64,000 nucleotides of DNA from contig NZ_BAABWG010000004.1 in the NCBI RefSeq assembly GCF_040372165.1, positions 590,510 through 654,509 on the forward strand. The letters are read 5' to 3'. The DNA is from Hydrogenophaga sp040372165. Lineage in GTDB: Bacteria > Pseudomonadota > Gammaproteobacteria > Burkholderiales > Burkholderiaceae_C. The position numbers and the translations under genes were made by a program. Under the pieces are notes generated by a model. It had not been told where the DNA came from. It saw nothing but the letters and a program-made list of their open reading frames with translations, and searched no databases. Below, piece by piece: positions 33,025 to 42,684 of this stretch (the first letter of the stretch is position 1; every line of letters begins with the position of its first letter).

Positions 33025-34761
33025 TTATTCGTTGGTCACACTGAGGACTTCTTCCAGAGAAGTCAATCCCAGTTTGACCTTGAGCAGTCCGGACTCACGC
33101 AAGGTGCGCACTCCCTCCTTGCTGGCCTGTTCTGCAATATCCAGCGCGGTGCCGTTGCGCAAAATGATGCGCTGTATTTCCTCGGAGATGGGCATGACCT
33201 GGTAGATACCGAGGCGTCCCTTGTATCCCTGGTTGCAAGCCGAGCATCCCACCGGTTTATACGGCGTCCAGGTCCCGTCCAGGTCTTCTGCCTTGAATCC
33301 AGCGTCTTGAAGGGCTTTGCGCGGGGCGTCCTGAGGCGCCTTGCAGGCTTCGCACAGGCGGCGCGCCAGGCGCTGGGCGGTGATGAGAATGACGCTGGAC
33401 GCAATGTTGAATGTGGGCACGCCCATGTTCATCATTCGGGTCAGCGTGGTGGGGGCATCATTGGTGTGCAAAGTTGACATCACCATGTGACCTGTTTGCG
33501 CAGCCTTGATCGCAATGTCTGCCGTCTCAAGATCTCGAATTTCACCCACCATGATGACGTCTGGATCCTGACGCAGAAAAGCCTTCAGGGCCGCAGCGAA
33601 GGTCAAGCCCGCCTTCTCGTTGACGTTGACCTGGTTGATACCTTGAAGGTTGATCTCGGAAGGGTCTTCAGCGGTGGAAATGTTGACGCCGGGCTCGTTG
33701 AGGATGTTCAGACAGGTGTACAAGGAGACTGTCTTGCCGGAGCCGGTAGGGCCAGTCACCAGAACCATGCCGTAGGGGCGAGCAATGGCTTCCAGCAGGC
33801 GTTCCTTTTCCTCTGGCTCATATCCCAGTGCGTCAATGCCCAGCTTGGCGCTGCTGGGATCAAGAATACGGATAACGATCTTCTCGCCGAACAGTGTTGG
33901 CAGTGAACTGACGCGAAAGTCGATAACGCGGTTGGGCCCTACCTTGAGCTTCATGCGCCCGTCTTGGGGGACGCGCTTCTCGGAGATGTCCATTCGCGAA
34001 ATCACCTTGATTCGCGAGGCGAGCTTGTCCTTGATCGCCACCGGAGGAGATGCGATTTCTCTCAGCTCTCCGTCAATCCGGAAGCGGACACGATAGGTGT
34101 GCTCGTATGGTTCGAAATGGAGGTCGGATGCCCTCATGTTGAAGGCATCGAGCAGCATCTTGTGCAGGAACTTGACAACCGGGGCATCGTCGACGTCGGT
34201 CGTGGCCGGTGCGTTGTCTTCTTCGTCGCCAGCTTCAATGGAGTCCTCGTCGAACTCGAACTCGCCGCCGACGATATTGTCTATGGACTCGTTGGCCGAG
34301 GTCGACTGGGAGTCCACCAGTGTGCTGAGCTTGTCGTATTCGGCAATGACCCAGTCCACACCCATCTGGGTGGCAAACTTGATTTTCTCGGCAGCTTGCT
34401 GGTCCGAGGGGTCTGCAGTGGCCACCATCAGGCGGTTGTTGCGCTTGCTCAGTACAACAATTCTGAAATCCGAGCAAATCTTGGGATCCAGCAGACCTGT
34501 TGGTAGTCTCTGGACGTCTATGGCTTCCAGGTCCAGCAGGGGCGCGGCAAACGCAATGGACATGGTGTGCGCCAGATCACTGGGCGAGACCGAGCCGGAA
34601 CCAGTCAGTTCCGCAATGAAGCTGGAACGGCTGCTCTGGGCTTTGCGGTAGATCTCCTCCGCAGCCTTCTGGTCCAGCTTTCCGGCGGACACGAGCGCAC
34701 GTCCAAGGCCTGGCAAGGCCATGGTCTTCGCGGCGCCAATACTCGAATCAACAGATGCCAT
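33025..34761 (-). CDS. pilB: Type IV pilus extension ATPase PilB
   Basis: PilB powers pilus extension. The 578 residues contain an N-terminal T2SSE_N domain (about 1-160) and the hexameric ATPase. Walker A is GPTGSGKTVSLYT; the Asp box is STAEDPSEINLQGINQV; Walker B is DPDVIMVGEIRDLETA; the His box is GHMVMSTLHTNDA. The four-Cys zinc motif (CEACKAP and CSACNQGYKG) follows. pilC and pilD are downstream; the pilin genes are not in this window. Confidence 0.96.
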   Translation of the reverse strand: MASVDSSIGAAKTMALPGLGRALVSAGKLDQKAAEEIYRKAQSSRSSFIAELTGSGSVSPSDLAHTMSIAFAAPLLDLEAIDVQRLPTGLLDPKICSDFRIVVLSKRNNRLMVATADPSDQQAAEKIKFATQMGVDWVIAEYDKLSTLVDSQSTSANESIDNIVGGEFEFDEDSIEAGDEEDNAPATTDVDDAPVVKFLHKMLLDAFNMRASDLHFEPYEHTYRVRFRIDGELREIASPPVAIKDKLASRIKVISRMDISEKRVPQDGRMKLKVGPNRVIDFRVSSLPTLFGEKIVIRILDPSSAKLGIDALGYEPEEKERLLEAIARPYGMVLVTGPTGSGKTVSLYTCLNILNEPGVNISTAEDPSEINLQGINQVNVNEKAGLTFAAALKAFLRQDPDVIMVGEIRDLETADIAIKAAQTGHMVMSTLHTNDAPTTLTRMMNMGVPTFNIASSVILITAQRLARRLCEACKAPQDAPRKALQDAGFKAEDLDGTWTPYKPVGCSACNQGYKGRLGIYQVMPISEEIQRIILRNGTALDIAEQASKEGVRTLRESGLLKVKLGLTSLEEVLSVTNE

Positions 34762-34932
34762 AGGACTGTAATCTAACGTAAATCAACGACTTGCACGTCG
34801 AATTTGACGCGATTTATGTGTGTCAGGCGGTTGTTTGCCGCTTCCCCCCGCCTTATCGTGTCGAATTTGCGCAACAGGCGGCGCTAGCGCAACATTTTGG
34901 TGGCGTCAACGAAGGGACCGAAGTCAGGTGAA

Positions 34933-35009
34933 TGGTCGGGGTGAGAGGATTCGAACCTCCGGCCTCTACGTCCCGAACGTAGCGCTCTACCAGGCTAAGC
35001 TACACCCCG
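34933..35009 (-). tRNA. tRNA-Pro (anticodon CGG)
   Basis: On the minus strand the 77-base cloverleaf reads CGGGGTG at the acceptor, the D arm with GCCTGGTAGAGC, the anticodon loop TTCGGGA (anticodon CGG), a T arm GGAGG-TTCGAAT-CCTCT and the 3' end CACCCCG-A-CCA with CCA encoded. Confidence 0.95.
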
Positions 35010-35083
35010 ACGGCCGATTTGGCAGCACAGTATCTCCAAGGCCTGAAACGGTGCACCTGGCTGCAGGGTGCCGGCCTTGCGCT

Positions 35084-36067
35084 TCAGGTGCGGCGCACCA
35101 GAAGTGAAGCGGCCAATTCTATCAAAGCCTCTCTTGCCTGGCTGTGCGGAAGCTGTTCTGCCGCATCAATGGCGCGCCGGGCTTCCGCCGCAGCGCTCGA
35201 GCGTGCTGCTTCAAGCGCGCCTGTTTCGCGCACGATGGTGAGGATTTCGGGCAGATGCGAAAGCTCCCCATTGACGATGGCATTGGTCATCAGCTGTGCC
35301 TGGTCCGCGTTTGCGCGTTGCATGGCGCAAATGATGGGCAGGGTGACCTTGCCTTCGCGCAGGTCGTCTCCCAGGTTCTTGCCCAGCTCGAGCGCGTCTC
35401 CTTCGTAGTCAAGCACGTCGTCAATCACCTGGAAAGCTGTGCCCAGGGCCTGTCCGTAGGTGGCGCAGGCTTCTTCCAGCTCAGCGCCAGACTGCGCCAG
35501 AATGGGAGCAAGGCGGGCGCTGGCCTCGAAGAGCTTGGCCGTTTTTGAGCGAATCACTTGCAGGTAGCCGGCCTCGTCCAGGGTGGCGTCGTGCATGTTC
35601 ATCAATTGCAGCACTTCGCCTTCGGCGATCACATTGGTCGCCTCTGCCAGGACTTGCATGACACGCATGTTGTCGACGCCAACCATCATCTGGAACGCCC
35701 TGGAGTACAGAAAGTCGCCAACCAGAACGCTTGCAGCATTGCCGAAGCGTTCGTTTGCTGTGTCCCTGCCGCGGCGCAGTGTTGACTCATCCACCACGTC
35801 ATCATGCAGAAGGGTCGCTGTGTGAATAAATTCCACAACCGCAGCAAGCACATGCCGATCAGGGTTATCACACGAGATGGCTTGAGCGGTCAGCAGCAGC
35901 AGGGCGGGGCGAAGCCGTTTTCCACCGGCCGAAATGATGTATTGCGCGACCTCGCGTACAAGGGGGACGCCGGACGCTAGCCGTTCGTTGATGACCTCGT
36001 CAACGCGCCGCATGTCGGCTTCGATGAGCTGCAAGCCAGTGGCGGGTGAGGCAGTTGCTGCTGTCAA
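35084..36067 (-). CDS. ispB: Polyprenyl diphosphate synthase (octaprenyl type)
   Basis: IspB makes the long isoprenoid side chain of ubiquinone. The first Asp-rich motif is LLHDDVVDESTLRRG (Asp89-Asp93), the second IDDVLDYEGD, and GGKRLRPALLLL is the isopentenyl-diphosphate site. The length (327 residues) is normal. Chain length cannot be read from the sequence, but ubiquinone-8 is usual in this group. It is divergent from rplU. Confidence 0.93.
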   Translation of the reverse strand: MTAATASPATGLQLIEADMRRVDEVINERLASGVPLVREVAQYIISAGGKRLRPALLLLTAQAISCDNPDRHVLAAVVEFIHTATLLHDDVVDESTLRRGRDTANERFGNAASVLVGDFLYSRAFQMMVGVDNMRVMQVLAEATNVIAEGEVLQLMNMHDATLDEAGYLQVIRSKTAKLFEASARLAPILAQSGAELEEACATYGQALGTAFQVIDDVLDYEGDALELGKNLGDDLREGKVTLPIICAMQRANADQAQLMTNAIVNGELSHLPEILTIVRETGALEAARSSAAAEARRAIDAAEQLPHSQAREALIELAASLLVRRT

Positions 36068-36226
36068 GGTGTATTCCGCAAATTCTCGTGTGACTCAGGC
36101 CAAGCTCGAATCTGGCAGCCGGGTGCTGTTCTCGCCTGTTGCTCGAGGATTATAGGGAGCGAGCCGGAGTGTCCCGGATCGAATGGTCTGATCGACTTCA
36201 GGATTTTGTCCGGGCAGGTCAGGGCC

Positions 36227-36255
36227 TTGCCATGCTGCGCCAGGGATGCTAAAAT
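36227..36255 (+). promoter_or_regulatory. Sigma-70 promoter for rplU-rpmA
   Basis: TTGCCA (36227-36232) and TAAAAT (36250-36255) are separated by exactly 17 bases. Transcription should start near 36262, leaving a leader of about 80 bases before rplU. Confidence 0.7.
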
Positions 36256-36341
36256 GCTGAGTTCGGTGGAAATTGGTCTGCCGAGCCCGCGCAAAACCTG
36301 TTTGCTGCGGGTGGTTTCTTTCGATATCCCGAGAGGTTTAT

Positions 36342-36653
36342 ATGTACGCGGTCGTAAAAACCGGTGGCAAGCAGTATCGCGTTGCCGCTGGCGAAAAGAT
36401 CAAAGTAGAACAGATTGCTGCGGACGTAGGCCAGGAGATCGTGTTGGACCAGGTTCTGGCAGTCGGTAACGGCGGCGAGATCAAGGTCGGTACGCCCTTG
36501 GTGTCCGGTGCAACTGTGAAAGCCACGGTCGTGGCTCATGGTCGTCATGAGAAGGTTCGCATCTTCAAGATGCGTCGTCGCAAGCACTACCAGAAGCGCC
36601 AAGGCCACCGTCAGAATTTCACCGAGCTGCAGATTTCTGCAATCGATGGTTGA
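36342..36653 (+). CDS. rplU: 50S ribosomal protein L21
   Basis: The 103-residue protein matches L21 throughout: MYAVVKTGGKQYRV at the start, EKVRIFKMRRRKHYQKRQGH near the end and FTELQISAI at the C-terminus. ATG 36342 is chosen by homology and by GAGAGG just upstream; an in-frame extension begins at 36273. rpmA follows 14 bases later. The pair has the promoter at 36227-36255 and a terminator after rpmA. Confidence 0.98.
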   Translation: MYAVVKTGGKQYRVAAGEKIKVEQIAADVGQEIVLDQVLAVGNGGEIKVGTPLVSGATVKATVVAHGRHEKVRIFKMRRRKHYQKRQGHRQNFTELQISAIDG

Positions 36654-36667
36654 GGAGTTGATGCAAC

Positions 36668-36925
36668 ATGGCACATAAAAAAGGCGGCGGCTCTACGCGA
36701 AACGGACGTGACTCCAAGCCAAAAATGCTTGGTGTCAAGGCCTTTGGCGGCGAAATGGTGAGCGCAGGCTCCATCATCGTTCGTCAGCGCGGTACGCGTT
36801 TCCATCCCGGCACCAACGTGGGAGTGGGCAAGGACCACACCCTGTTTGCAACGGTAGATGGCCGTGTATCCTTCGGTACCAAAGGTGCGTTGAATCGCCA
36901 GGTGGTGAACATCACGCCCGTGTGA
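36668..36925 (+). CDS. rpmA: 50S ribosomal protein L27
   Basis: The 85-residue protein starts MAHKKGGGSTRNGRDS, the L27 N-terminal arm that reaches the peptidyl transferase centre. GTRFHPGTNVGVGKDHTLFA is the conserved core. No cleavable N-terminal extension like that of Firmicutes is present. It is encoded 14 bases after rplU. Confidence 0.98.
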   Translation: MAHKKGGGSTRNGRDSKPKMLGVKAFGGEMVSAGSIIVRQRGTRFHPGTNVGVGKDHTLFATVDGRVSFGTKGALNRQVVNITPV

Positions 36926-36993
36926 TACCCAGCGACCGATTCACTGCAGATGGTGAGGCTGTCGCCTCACTGGCGGTGATGATGGTTGTCGAG

Positions 36994-37018
36994 AAGGCCC
37001 GCTGCTGCGGGCCTTTTT
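36994..37018 (+). terminator. Terminator after rpmA
   Basis: A 9-bp perfect stem, AAGGCCCGC (36994-37002) with GCGGGCCTT (37007-37015), closes a TGCT loop and continues into TTT. obgE starts 50 bases later and therefore probably has its own promoter. Confidence 0.85.
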
Positions 37019-37065
37019 CCGTTCTGAGTCGGAGCTGTTCTGGCGCGAAATGAGGAGATCAGGCC

Positions 37066-38130
37066 ATGAAGTTTGTGGATGAAGCTGTGATCGACATCGC
37101 TGCGGGCGATGGTGGCAATGGCTGTGCCTCGTTTCGGCACGAGAAGTTCAAAGAGTTTGGCGGCCCGGACGGCGGAGACGGCGGCCGCGGAGGACACGTG
37201 CTGGCGCAGGCGCATTCTGCCCTGAATACACTGGTGGACTTTCGCTTCACCCGGCGTTTTGAAGCCAAGCGGGGCGAACACGGCAAGGGCTCGGACATGT
37301 TTGGGGCCAAGGGTGACGATGTTGTTCTGCGCCTTCCGGTCGGTACTGTGATCACCGATGCGGATACGGGGGAAGTTCTCTTCGAGCTGCTCAAGGATGG
37401 CGAAGAAGTGACCTTGGCCAAGGGCGGCGATGGTGGGTTTGGCAACCTCCATTACAAGAGCTCGACCAACCGCGCTCCCCGGCAAAAAACCCTGGGGCAC
37501 CCAGGCGAACGCCGCACAGTCAAGCTGGAACTGAAGGTTCTGGCGGATGTAGGCCTGCTTGGGATGCCCAATGCCGGGAAGTCAACCTTGATCGCGGCTG
37601 TCTCCAATGCCAGGCCAAAGATCGCGGATTACCCTTTCACCACACTCCACCCCAATCTCGGCGTCGTTCGTGCCGGCCCAGAGCGTAGCTTTGTGGTCGC
37701 TGATGTTCCCGGTCTGATCGAAGGGGCTTCCGAAGGCGCAGGCCTTGGGCATCAGTTCCTGAGGCATTTGCAACGAACCCGCCTGCTTCTGCATGTGCTG
37801 GATGTTGCGCCGTTTGACGAAGGCGTCGATCCTGTGGCGCAGGCCAAGGCGATCGTTGCAGAGCTCAAGAAGTATGACAAGGAGCTTTACAGCAAGGACC
37901 GTTGGCTCGTCCTCAACAAGGTTGACGTGCTCTCGCCCGAAGAGCGGGACGCCAAAGTCAAGGACATTGTCAAGCGGCTGAAATACAAAGGGCCCGTGTT
38001 TGAAATCTCGGCCCTGACCCGGGAGGGTTGTGACACACTCGTGCAAAAAGTGTACGAGCACCTCCATCAAGTACATCAAGCCAAGCAATCAAATGTTGCC
38101 GTGGACCCGCGTTTTGCGGACCGTGGGTGA
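37066..38130 (+). CDS. obgE: GTPase Obg/CgtA
   Basis: ObgE is an essential GTPase acting in 50S subunit maturation and stress signalling. The glycine-rich Obg fold fills residues 1-158 (AGDGGNGCASFRHEKFKEFG). The G domain has P-loop GMPNAGKSTLI at about 166-176, switch DVPGLIEGASEGAGLG and NKVD near 285. The length is 354 residues, with a short C-terminal tail. Its stop overlaps the proB GTG (GTGA). Confidence 0.97.
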   Translation: MKFVDEAVIDIAAGDGGNGCASFRHEKFKEFGGPDGGDGGRGGHVLAQAHSALNTLVDFRFTRRFEAKRGEHGKGSDMFGAKGDDVVLRLPVGTVITDADTGEVLFELLKDGEEVTLAKGGDGGFGNLHYKSSTNRAPRQKTLGHPGERRTVKLELKVLADVGLLGMPNAGKSTLIAAVSNARPKIADYPFTTLHPNLGVVRAGPERSFVVADVPGLIEGASEGAGLGHQFLRHLQRTRLLLHVLDVAPFDEGVDPVAQAKAIVAELKKYDKELYSKDRWLVLNKVDVLSPEERDAKVKDIVKRLKYKGPVFEISALTREGCDTLVQKVYEHLHQVHQAKQSNVAVDPRFADRG

Positions 38131-39305
38131 GCAGTCTGGAGCCAGTTTTGTCTGAGCCTGTTTCCGAGAACTTTCGGCCGGAGCTGTTTCGCTCGGCCAA
38201 GCGCATTGTGGTCAAGGTCGGCTCGGCACTTGTGACTGACGAGGGCCGGGGGCTGGATGAGGCTGCGATTGCGCAGTGGTGCGAGCAGTTGGCACAGCTC
38301 GTTGGTCAAGGGCGTGAGCTCATGATGGTCAGTTCGGGAGCAGTCGCCGAAGGCATGAAGCGGCTCGGCTGGCAGCAACGTCCGCACGAGCTGCATGAGC
38401 TCCAGGCAGCTGCGGCCGTTGGGCAGATGGGTCTGGTCCAGATCTACGAGAGCAAATTGCGCGCTCATGGCGTGGGGAGTGCCCAAGTTTTGCTGACCCA
38501 CGCGGACTTGAGTGACAGAGAGCGCTATCTCAATGCGCGTTCCACGTTGAGGGCCTTGCTCCACCTGAAGGTCGTGCCAGTCATCAACGAGAACGACACG
38601 GTTGTCAATGACGAGATCAAGTTTGGTGACAACGATACCTTGGGTGCTTTGGTGGCCAACCTGATCGAGGCTGATGTGCTGATCATTCTGACAGACCAGA
38701 AAGGCCTGTTTACTGCGGATCCGAGGCGGGACGCGAGTGCAGAATTTGTACATGTGGCCAGAGCGGGGGACCCGAGACTGGAATCGATGGCTGGTGGCGC
38801 AGGTTCAGGCATCAGTCGAGGTGGGATGCTCACCAAAGTACTTGCCGCGCGCCGCGCTGCGGGTTCCGGGGCCTCCACGGTGATTGCCTATGGTCGTGAG
38901 AAAGATGTCTTGCTGCGAATCTGCCAAGGCGATCAGGTAGGCACAGCGCTGCTGGCCAATACGGTCAAGAGTCAGGCGCGAAAGCGCTGGATGGCTGACC
39001 ATCTGCAGCTCCGTGGTGCGGTCACTGTGGATGATGGGGCCGTGAGCAAGATCGTGCGTGAGGGCAAGAGCTTGCTGCCTATCGGCATGACTGGGGTAGA
39101 GGGCGACTTCTCCAGGGGTGACGTGATCGCTGTCCGTGATCAGGGTGGTCTTGAGATTGCCCGCGGCCTGGCCAATTACTCATGTTCCGAGGCACGACTG
39201 CTTTGCCGAAAGCCATCCAGCGAGTTTGAACGTCTGATTGGCTACGTCGCCGAGCACGAGATGATCCATCGTGACGACATGACACTGACACGCACCGCTT
39301 CCTGA
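38127..39305 (+). CDS. proB: Glutamate 5-kinase with PUA domain
   Basis: ProB phosphorylates glutamate in the first, feedback-inhibited step of proline synthesis. The kinase domain runs to about residue 275 (RIVVKVGSALVTDEG; SSGAVAEGMKRLGW; NENDTVVNDEIKFGDNDTLG), and a C-terminal PUA domain follows (GAVTVDDGAVSKIV). The 392-residue length includes about 15 leader residues before the family start. The GTG start overlaps the obgE stop. proA is not in the window. Confidence 0.95.
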   Translation: MSSLEPVLSEPVSENFRPELFRSAKRIVVKVGSALVTDEGRGLDEAAIAQWCEQLAQLVGQGRELMMVSSGAVAEGMKRLGWQQRPHELHELQAAAAVGQMGLVQIYESKLRAHGVGSAQVLLTHADLSDRERYLNARSTLRALLHLKVVPVINENDTVVNDEIKFGDNDTLGALVANLIEADVLIILTDQKGLFTADPRRDASAEFVHVARAGDPRLESMAGGAGSGISRGGMLTKVLAARRAAGSGASTVIAYGREKDVLLRICQGDQVGTALLANTVKSQARKRWMADHLQLRGAVTVDDGAVSKIVREGKSLLPIGMTGVEGDFSRGDVIAVRDQGGLEIARGLANYSCSEARLLCRKPSSEFERLIGYVAEHEMIHRDDMTLTRTAS

Positions 39306-39362
39306 GATCAACAGTCGCCCGCCAGGCCGCGATTGGCCCTGGAATCAGCGTCAATCAATGGG

Positions 39363-40031
39363 TTAGCGAGGCGCTCGCAAGCCGTTGCGACGCAGGTTGG
39401 GGGGCATGGGCCGTTCACAACTGGCGCCCGGTGGGAGTTCGACTGCGTTCTCTGTCGGCCCTTGAGCACCGTTGCGCTGTTGTTGCTGTGCCCTTGCGTC
39501 GTCTAGTCTGCGGCTCGGTCGCTTTCCTCCGCTTCGAAGGTATCGGTTGCGGGTGTCGTTGCGTGGCAGGAAGCGAGATAACTCAGTGAGCGCCATTTCG
39601 TAGACGCCGCGCTTGAATTCGATCACGACATCGAGAGGCACCCAGTACTCATGCCATCGCCATGCATCGAATTCCGGGTGGTTGGTGGCGCGCAGGTTGA
39701 GGTTCCAGTCCTGCGCAACAAGGCGGAGGAGGTACCAGATCTGCTTTTGCCCCTTGTAGTGACCGCGAGCGTCGCGCCGTATGAAACGCTCAGGTACTTC
39801 GTAGCGCAGCCAATCACGGGTTCGGCCCACAATGTGTACGTGCTCGGGCTTGAGCCCGACCTCTTCGTGCAACTCGCGGTACATCGCCTGCTCAGGAGAT
39901 TCTCCCCGGTCAATTCCGCCTTGCGGAAACTGCCAGGAATTGGAGCGAATGCGTTTGCCCCAAAATACTTGATTTTTCTGGTTGAGCAGAATGATGCCGA
40001 CATTGGGCCTGAAGCCTTCTCTGTCAAGCAT
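39363..40031 (-). CDS. rppH: RNA pyrophosphohydrolase
   Basis: RppH removes pyrophosphate from the 5' end of mRNA and so starts RNase E-dependent decay. The 222-residue protein begins MLDREGFRPNVGIILLN. The Nudix box is at 38-60 (GGIDRGESPEQAMYREL then HEEVGL). About 60 C-terminal residues beyond the catalytic domain are rich in Arg, Gln and Pro and probably disordered; E. coli RppH is 176 residues. ATG 40031 is chosen over a 51-codon upstream extension that has no homology. It diverges from proS. Confidence 0.94.
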   Translation of the reverse strand: MLDREGFRPNVGIILLNQKNQVFWGKRIRSNSWQFPQGGIDRGESPEQAMYRELHEEVGLKPEHVHIVGRTRDWLRYEVPERFIRRDARGHYKGQKQIWYLLRLVAQDWNLNLRATNHPEFDAWRWHEYWVPLDVVIEFKRGVYEMALTELSRFLPRNDTRNRYLRSGGKRPSRRLDDARAQQQQRNGAQGPTENAVELPPGASCERPMPPNLRRNGLRAPR

Positions 40032-40231
40032 AATCTTCCCCAAATTTTGAATTGCATCGATTATGCATTGCACCTGCGTGCTTGAGTACCGAATTGCCGC
40101 ACCAATGGGCCGTACATTCGGGTATTTACCGAGCTGGCAGGCTGATTTTGACGTTTTGATTGCCTGACCTCCCGGGTGGTCCACTGGCCATCACACGCAT
40201 ATCCCATCCGCAACAACACTTTTGTAGCGCC

Positions 40232-41977
40232 ATGAAAGCCTCTCAATTTCTCGTCTCCACGCTCAAGGAAGCCCCCGCTGACGCGGAGGTCGTCAGCCAC
40301 CAGCTGATGACTCGCGCCGGCATGATCAAAAAACTCGGCGCCGGCATCTATACCTACATGCCCATGGGGTTGCGAGTGATCCAGAAGGTCGAAGCGATTG
40401 TGCGCGAGGAAATGAACAAGGCCGGGGCCATTGAGATGACCATGCCGGTGGTGCAACCGGCGGAGCTCTGGCAGGAGACGGGGCGGTTTGACAAGATGGG
40501 GCCAGAGCTGCTTCGTATCGCAGACCGACATGGCCGCGACTTCGTGGTTCAGCCGACCAGTGAAGAGGTTGTCACCGATGTGGCTCGTCAGGAGCTGAGA
40601 AGCTACAAGCAGTTGCCCAAGAATTTCTATCAGATTCAGACGAAATTCCGTGACGAACGCCGGCCCCGGTTCGGATTGATGCGGGGTCGCGAGTTCATCA
40701 TGAAGGACGCGTACAGTTTCGACCGCGACGAGGCCGGCGCAAAGAGCAGCTACCAGGTGATGGCAGCTGCTTACCGCTCGATATTTGACCGGTTTGGCCT
40801 GCGTTACCGGGCAGTGGCCGCTGACAGTGGCGCCATCGGCGGCGACCTGAGCGAAGAGTTTCAGGTGATAGCCGCCACGGGTGAGGATGCCATCGTGTAT
40901 TGCCCTGACAGTGACTATGCCGCCAACATGGAAAAGGCAGAAGCGTTGCCTCCTTCGCACAGCCGGCCCTCTGCTGCACATCCCATGACCAAAACGCCAA
41001 CGCCCGGCAAGAGCACTTGCCCGGAAGTGGCCGAGCTTCTGGGAATCCCCCTGGCCTCTACCGTCAAATCGCTCGTGCTGGCCACAGATGAGCGCAATGA
41101 CGAGGGTGAAATGATCAAGACGCAGGTCTGGTTGCTGCTGCTGCGAGGTGACCACGACATGAATGAAGTCAAGGTCAGCAAGGTACCGGGGCTCGATGCA
41201 GACTATCGGTTTGCCACCGTGGCCGAGATCGAAGAGCATTTTGGGTGCAAGCCCGGGTATCTGGGGCCTTTGAACATGCTCAAGCCGGTTCGCCTGGTGG
41301 CTGACCGCGAGGTGGCGCTGATGGCCGACTGGGTCTGTGGCGCCAATGAGCCCGATTACCACATCACAGGGGTGAACTGGGGACGTGACCTGCCAGAGCC
41401 GGAAATGGTTGCCGACCTGCGCAATGTTGTCGAAGGTGACATGTCACCCGACGGCAAGGGCAGGCTGGCCATTGAGCGAGGCATTGAAGTGGGGCACGTC
41501 TTCTATCTGGGGACGAAGTACAGCCAAGCCATGAATGCCACGTTTCTGGACACGGACGGAAAGCCCAAGCCATTTGAAATGGGTTGCTATGGCATCGGGG
41601 TGACCCGGCTGCCCGCCGCCGCCGTGGAACAAAATCATGACGAAAAGGGCATCATCTGGCCGGATGCCATTGCGCCGTTCACGCTGGTGATTTGCCCGTT
41701 GGGCATGGACAGGAGTGACGCCGTGAAAGAGCTCGCCTCCAATTTGTATACGCAGTTGCAGAATGATGGGGTCGATGTCATTCTGGACGACCGGGGAGAG
41801 CGCCCTGGTGTCATGTTCGCCGATTGGGAGCTGATCGGCGTGCCACATCGCATCACCATCGGCGATCGGGGCTTGAAAGAAGGCCAGATTGAATACCAGC
41901 ACCGGCGAGACGATCAGGCAACCAAGGTTGCTGTCGGCGAGATTGGCGCTTTTATCAAAGGGCGGTTGGGTCAGTGA
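40232..41977 (+). CDS. proS: Prolyl-tRNA synthetase, bacterial type
   Basis: This class II synthetase has 581 residues. Motif 1 surrounds GAGIYTYMPMGLRVIQKVE, motif 2 is FRDERRPRFGLMRGREF, and motif 3 is GCYGIGVTRLPAA. The inserted editing domain (about 225-400, with HSRPSAAHPMTKTPTPGKST) clears mischarged alanine. The anticodon-binding domain ends the protein. The stop overlaps the GTG start of a lytic transglycosylase gene. Confidence 0.97.
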   Translation: MKASQFLVSTLKEAPADAEVVSHQLMTRAGMIKKLGAGIYTYMPMGLRVIQKVEAIVREEMNKAGAIEMTMPVVQPAELWQETGRFDKMGPELLRIADRHGRDFVVQPTSEEVVTDVARQELRSYKQLPKNFYQIQTKFRDERRPRFGLMRGREFIMKDAYSFDRDEAGAKSSYQVMAAAYRSIFDRFGLRYRAVAADSGAIGGDLSEEFQVIAATGEDAIVYCPDSDYAANMEKAEALPPSHSRPSAAHPMTKTPTPGKSTCPEVAELLGIPLASTVKSLVLATDERNDEGEMIKTQVWLLLLRGDHDMNEVKVSKVPGLDADYRFATVAEIEEHFGCKPGYLGPLNMLKPVRLVADREVALMADWVCGANEPDYHITGVNWGRDLPEPEMVADLRNVVEGDMSPDGKGRLAIERGIEVGHVFYLGTKYSQAMNATFLDTDGKPKPFEMGCYGIGVTRLPAAAVEQNHDEKGIIWPDAIAPFTLVICPLGMDRSDAVKELASNLYTQLQNDGVDVILDDRGERPGVMFADWELIGVPHRITIGDRGLKEGQIEYQHRRDDQATKVAVGEIGAFIKGRLGQ

Positions 41978-42648
41978 TACGTATTGGGAACAGCGCGTGG
42001 CTTGACGAAGCAGGTACGACGAGACCGGGCATTGACCGGCGGGGCTGGTGCCGCTGGGTGCTTGCGGGTGCTGCTGCGCCATATCTGGGTGTGTCGGAGG
42101 CGGTGGCTGGTCAGCTGGAGGAGCCTCTGGCGGATTCGGTTCGCTCCGCCTTGAGTGCGGCTATCGCCCGGCATGCGCCTCCTGAGCCGTTCTTTGCCGA
42201 CACAGCCTCGCGTCTGGCCTACCTGCGCTGGCTGGGAGCCATGAGCGACAAGTTGAGCAGGCGAAAGCCAGACTTTCAGACCCGTGTGGATTTCTTGCAG
42301 ACAGTCTGGTACGAATCGAAACGAGCAGGACTCGATACCACAATGGTAATGGGGCTGATTCAGGTCGAGAGCGCTTTTCGCAAGTTTGCGATTTCTCGTG
42401 TGGGTGCGCGCGGCTACATGCAGATCATGCCGTTCTGGTCAAGACTGATCGGTGACGGCGACTCCAGCAAGCTGTTTCACATGCAAACCAATATTCGCTT
42501 TGGCTGCGTCATCTTGCGCCATTACCTGGACAGAGAGAATGGTGATACGTTCATGGCGCTGGGGCGCTACAACGGTAGCCGGGGCCGCTCCAAGTATCCC
42601 AACGCGGTGTACGCTGCAGCTAAGCGCTGGTCACATCCGGACGCCTGA
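41974..42648 (+). CDS. Lytic transglycosylase, SLT domain
   Basis: The 224-residue protein has a small SLT (Slt70-type) domain from about residue 105. The catalytic Glu is E132 in LIQVESAFRKFAISRVGARG, and YMQIMPFW follows. The N-terminus DRRGWCRWVLAGAAAPYLGV then SEAVAG looks like an export signal with adjacent arginines, so Tat is possible. GTG overlaps the proS stop, which suggests translational coupling, although the functions are unrelated. The ending is convergent with the AAA ATPase gene. Confidence 0.88.
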   Translation: MIRIGNSAWLDEAGTTRPGIDRRGWCRWVLAGAAAPYLGVSEAVAGQLEEPLADSVRSALSAAIARHAPPEPFFADTASRLAYLRWLGAMSDKLSRRKPDFQTRVDFLQTVWYESKRAGLDTTMVMGLIQVESAFRKFAISRVGARGYMQIMPFWSRLIGDGDSSKLFHMQTNIRFGCVILRHYLDRENGDTFMALGRYNGSRGRSKYPNAVYAAAKRWSHPDA

Positions 42649-42684
42649 CCAGCCCTTCAGGCGCAGCGGCGGCGGTGCCCTGAG

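Noticed and set aside
34796..34880. Repeated GTCGAATTTG in the pilB upstream region
   Set aside because: Two copies of a 10-base string about 62 bases apart are too short and unsupported to call a regulatory repeat, and I saw no sigma-54 promoter there.
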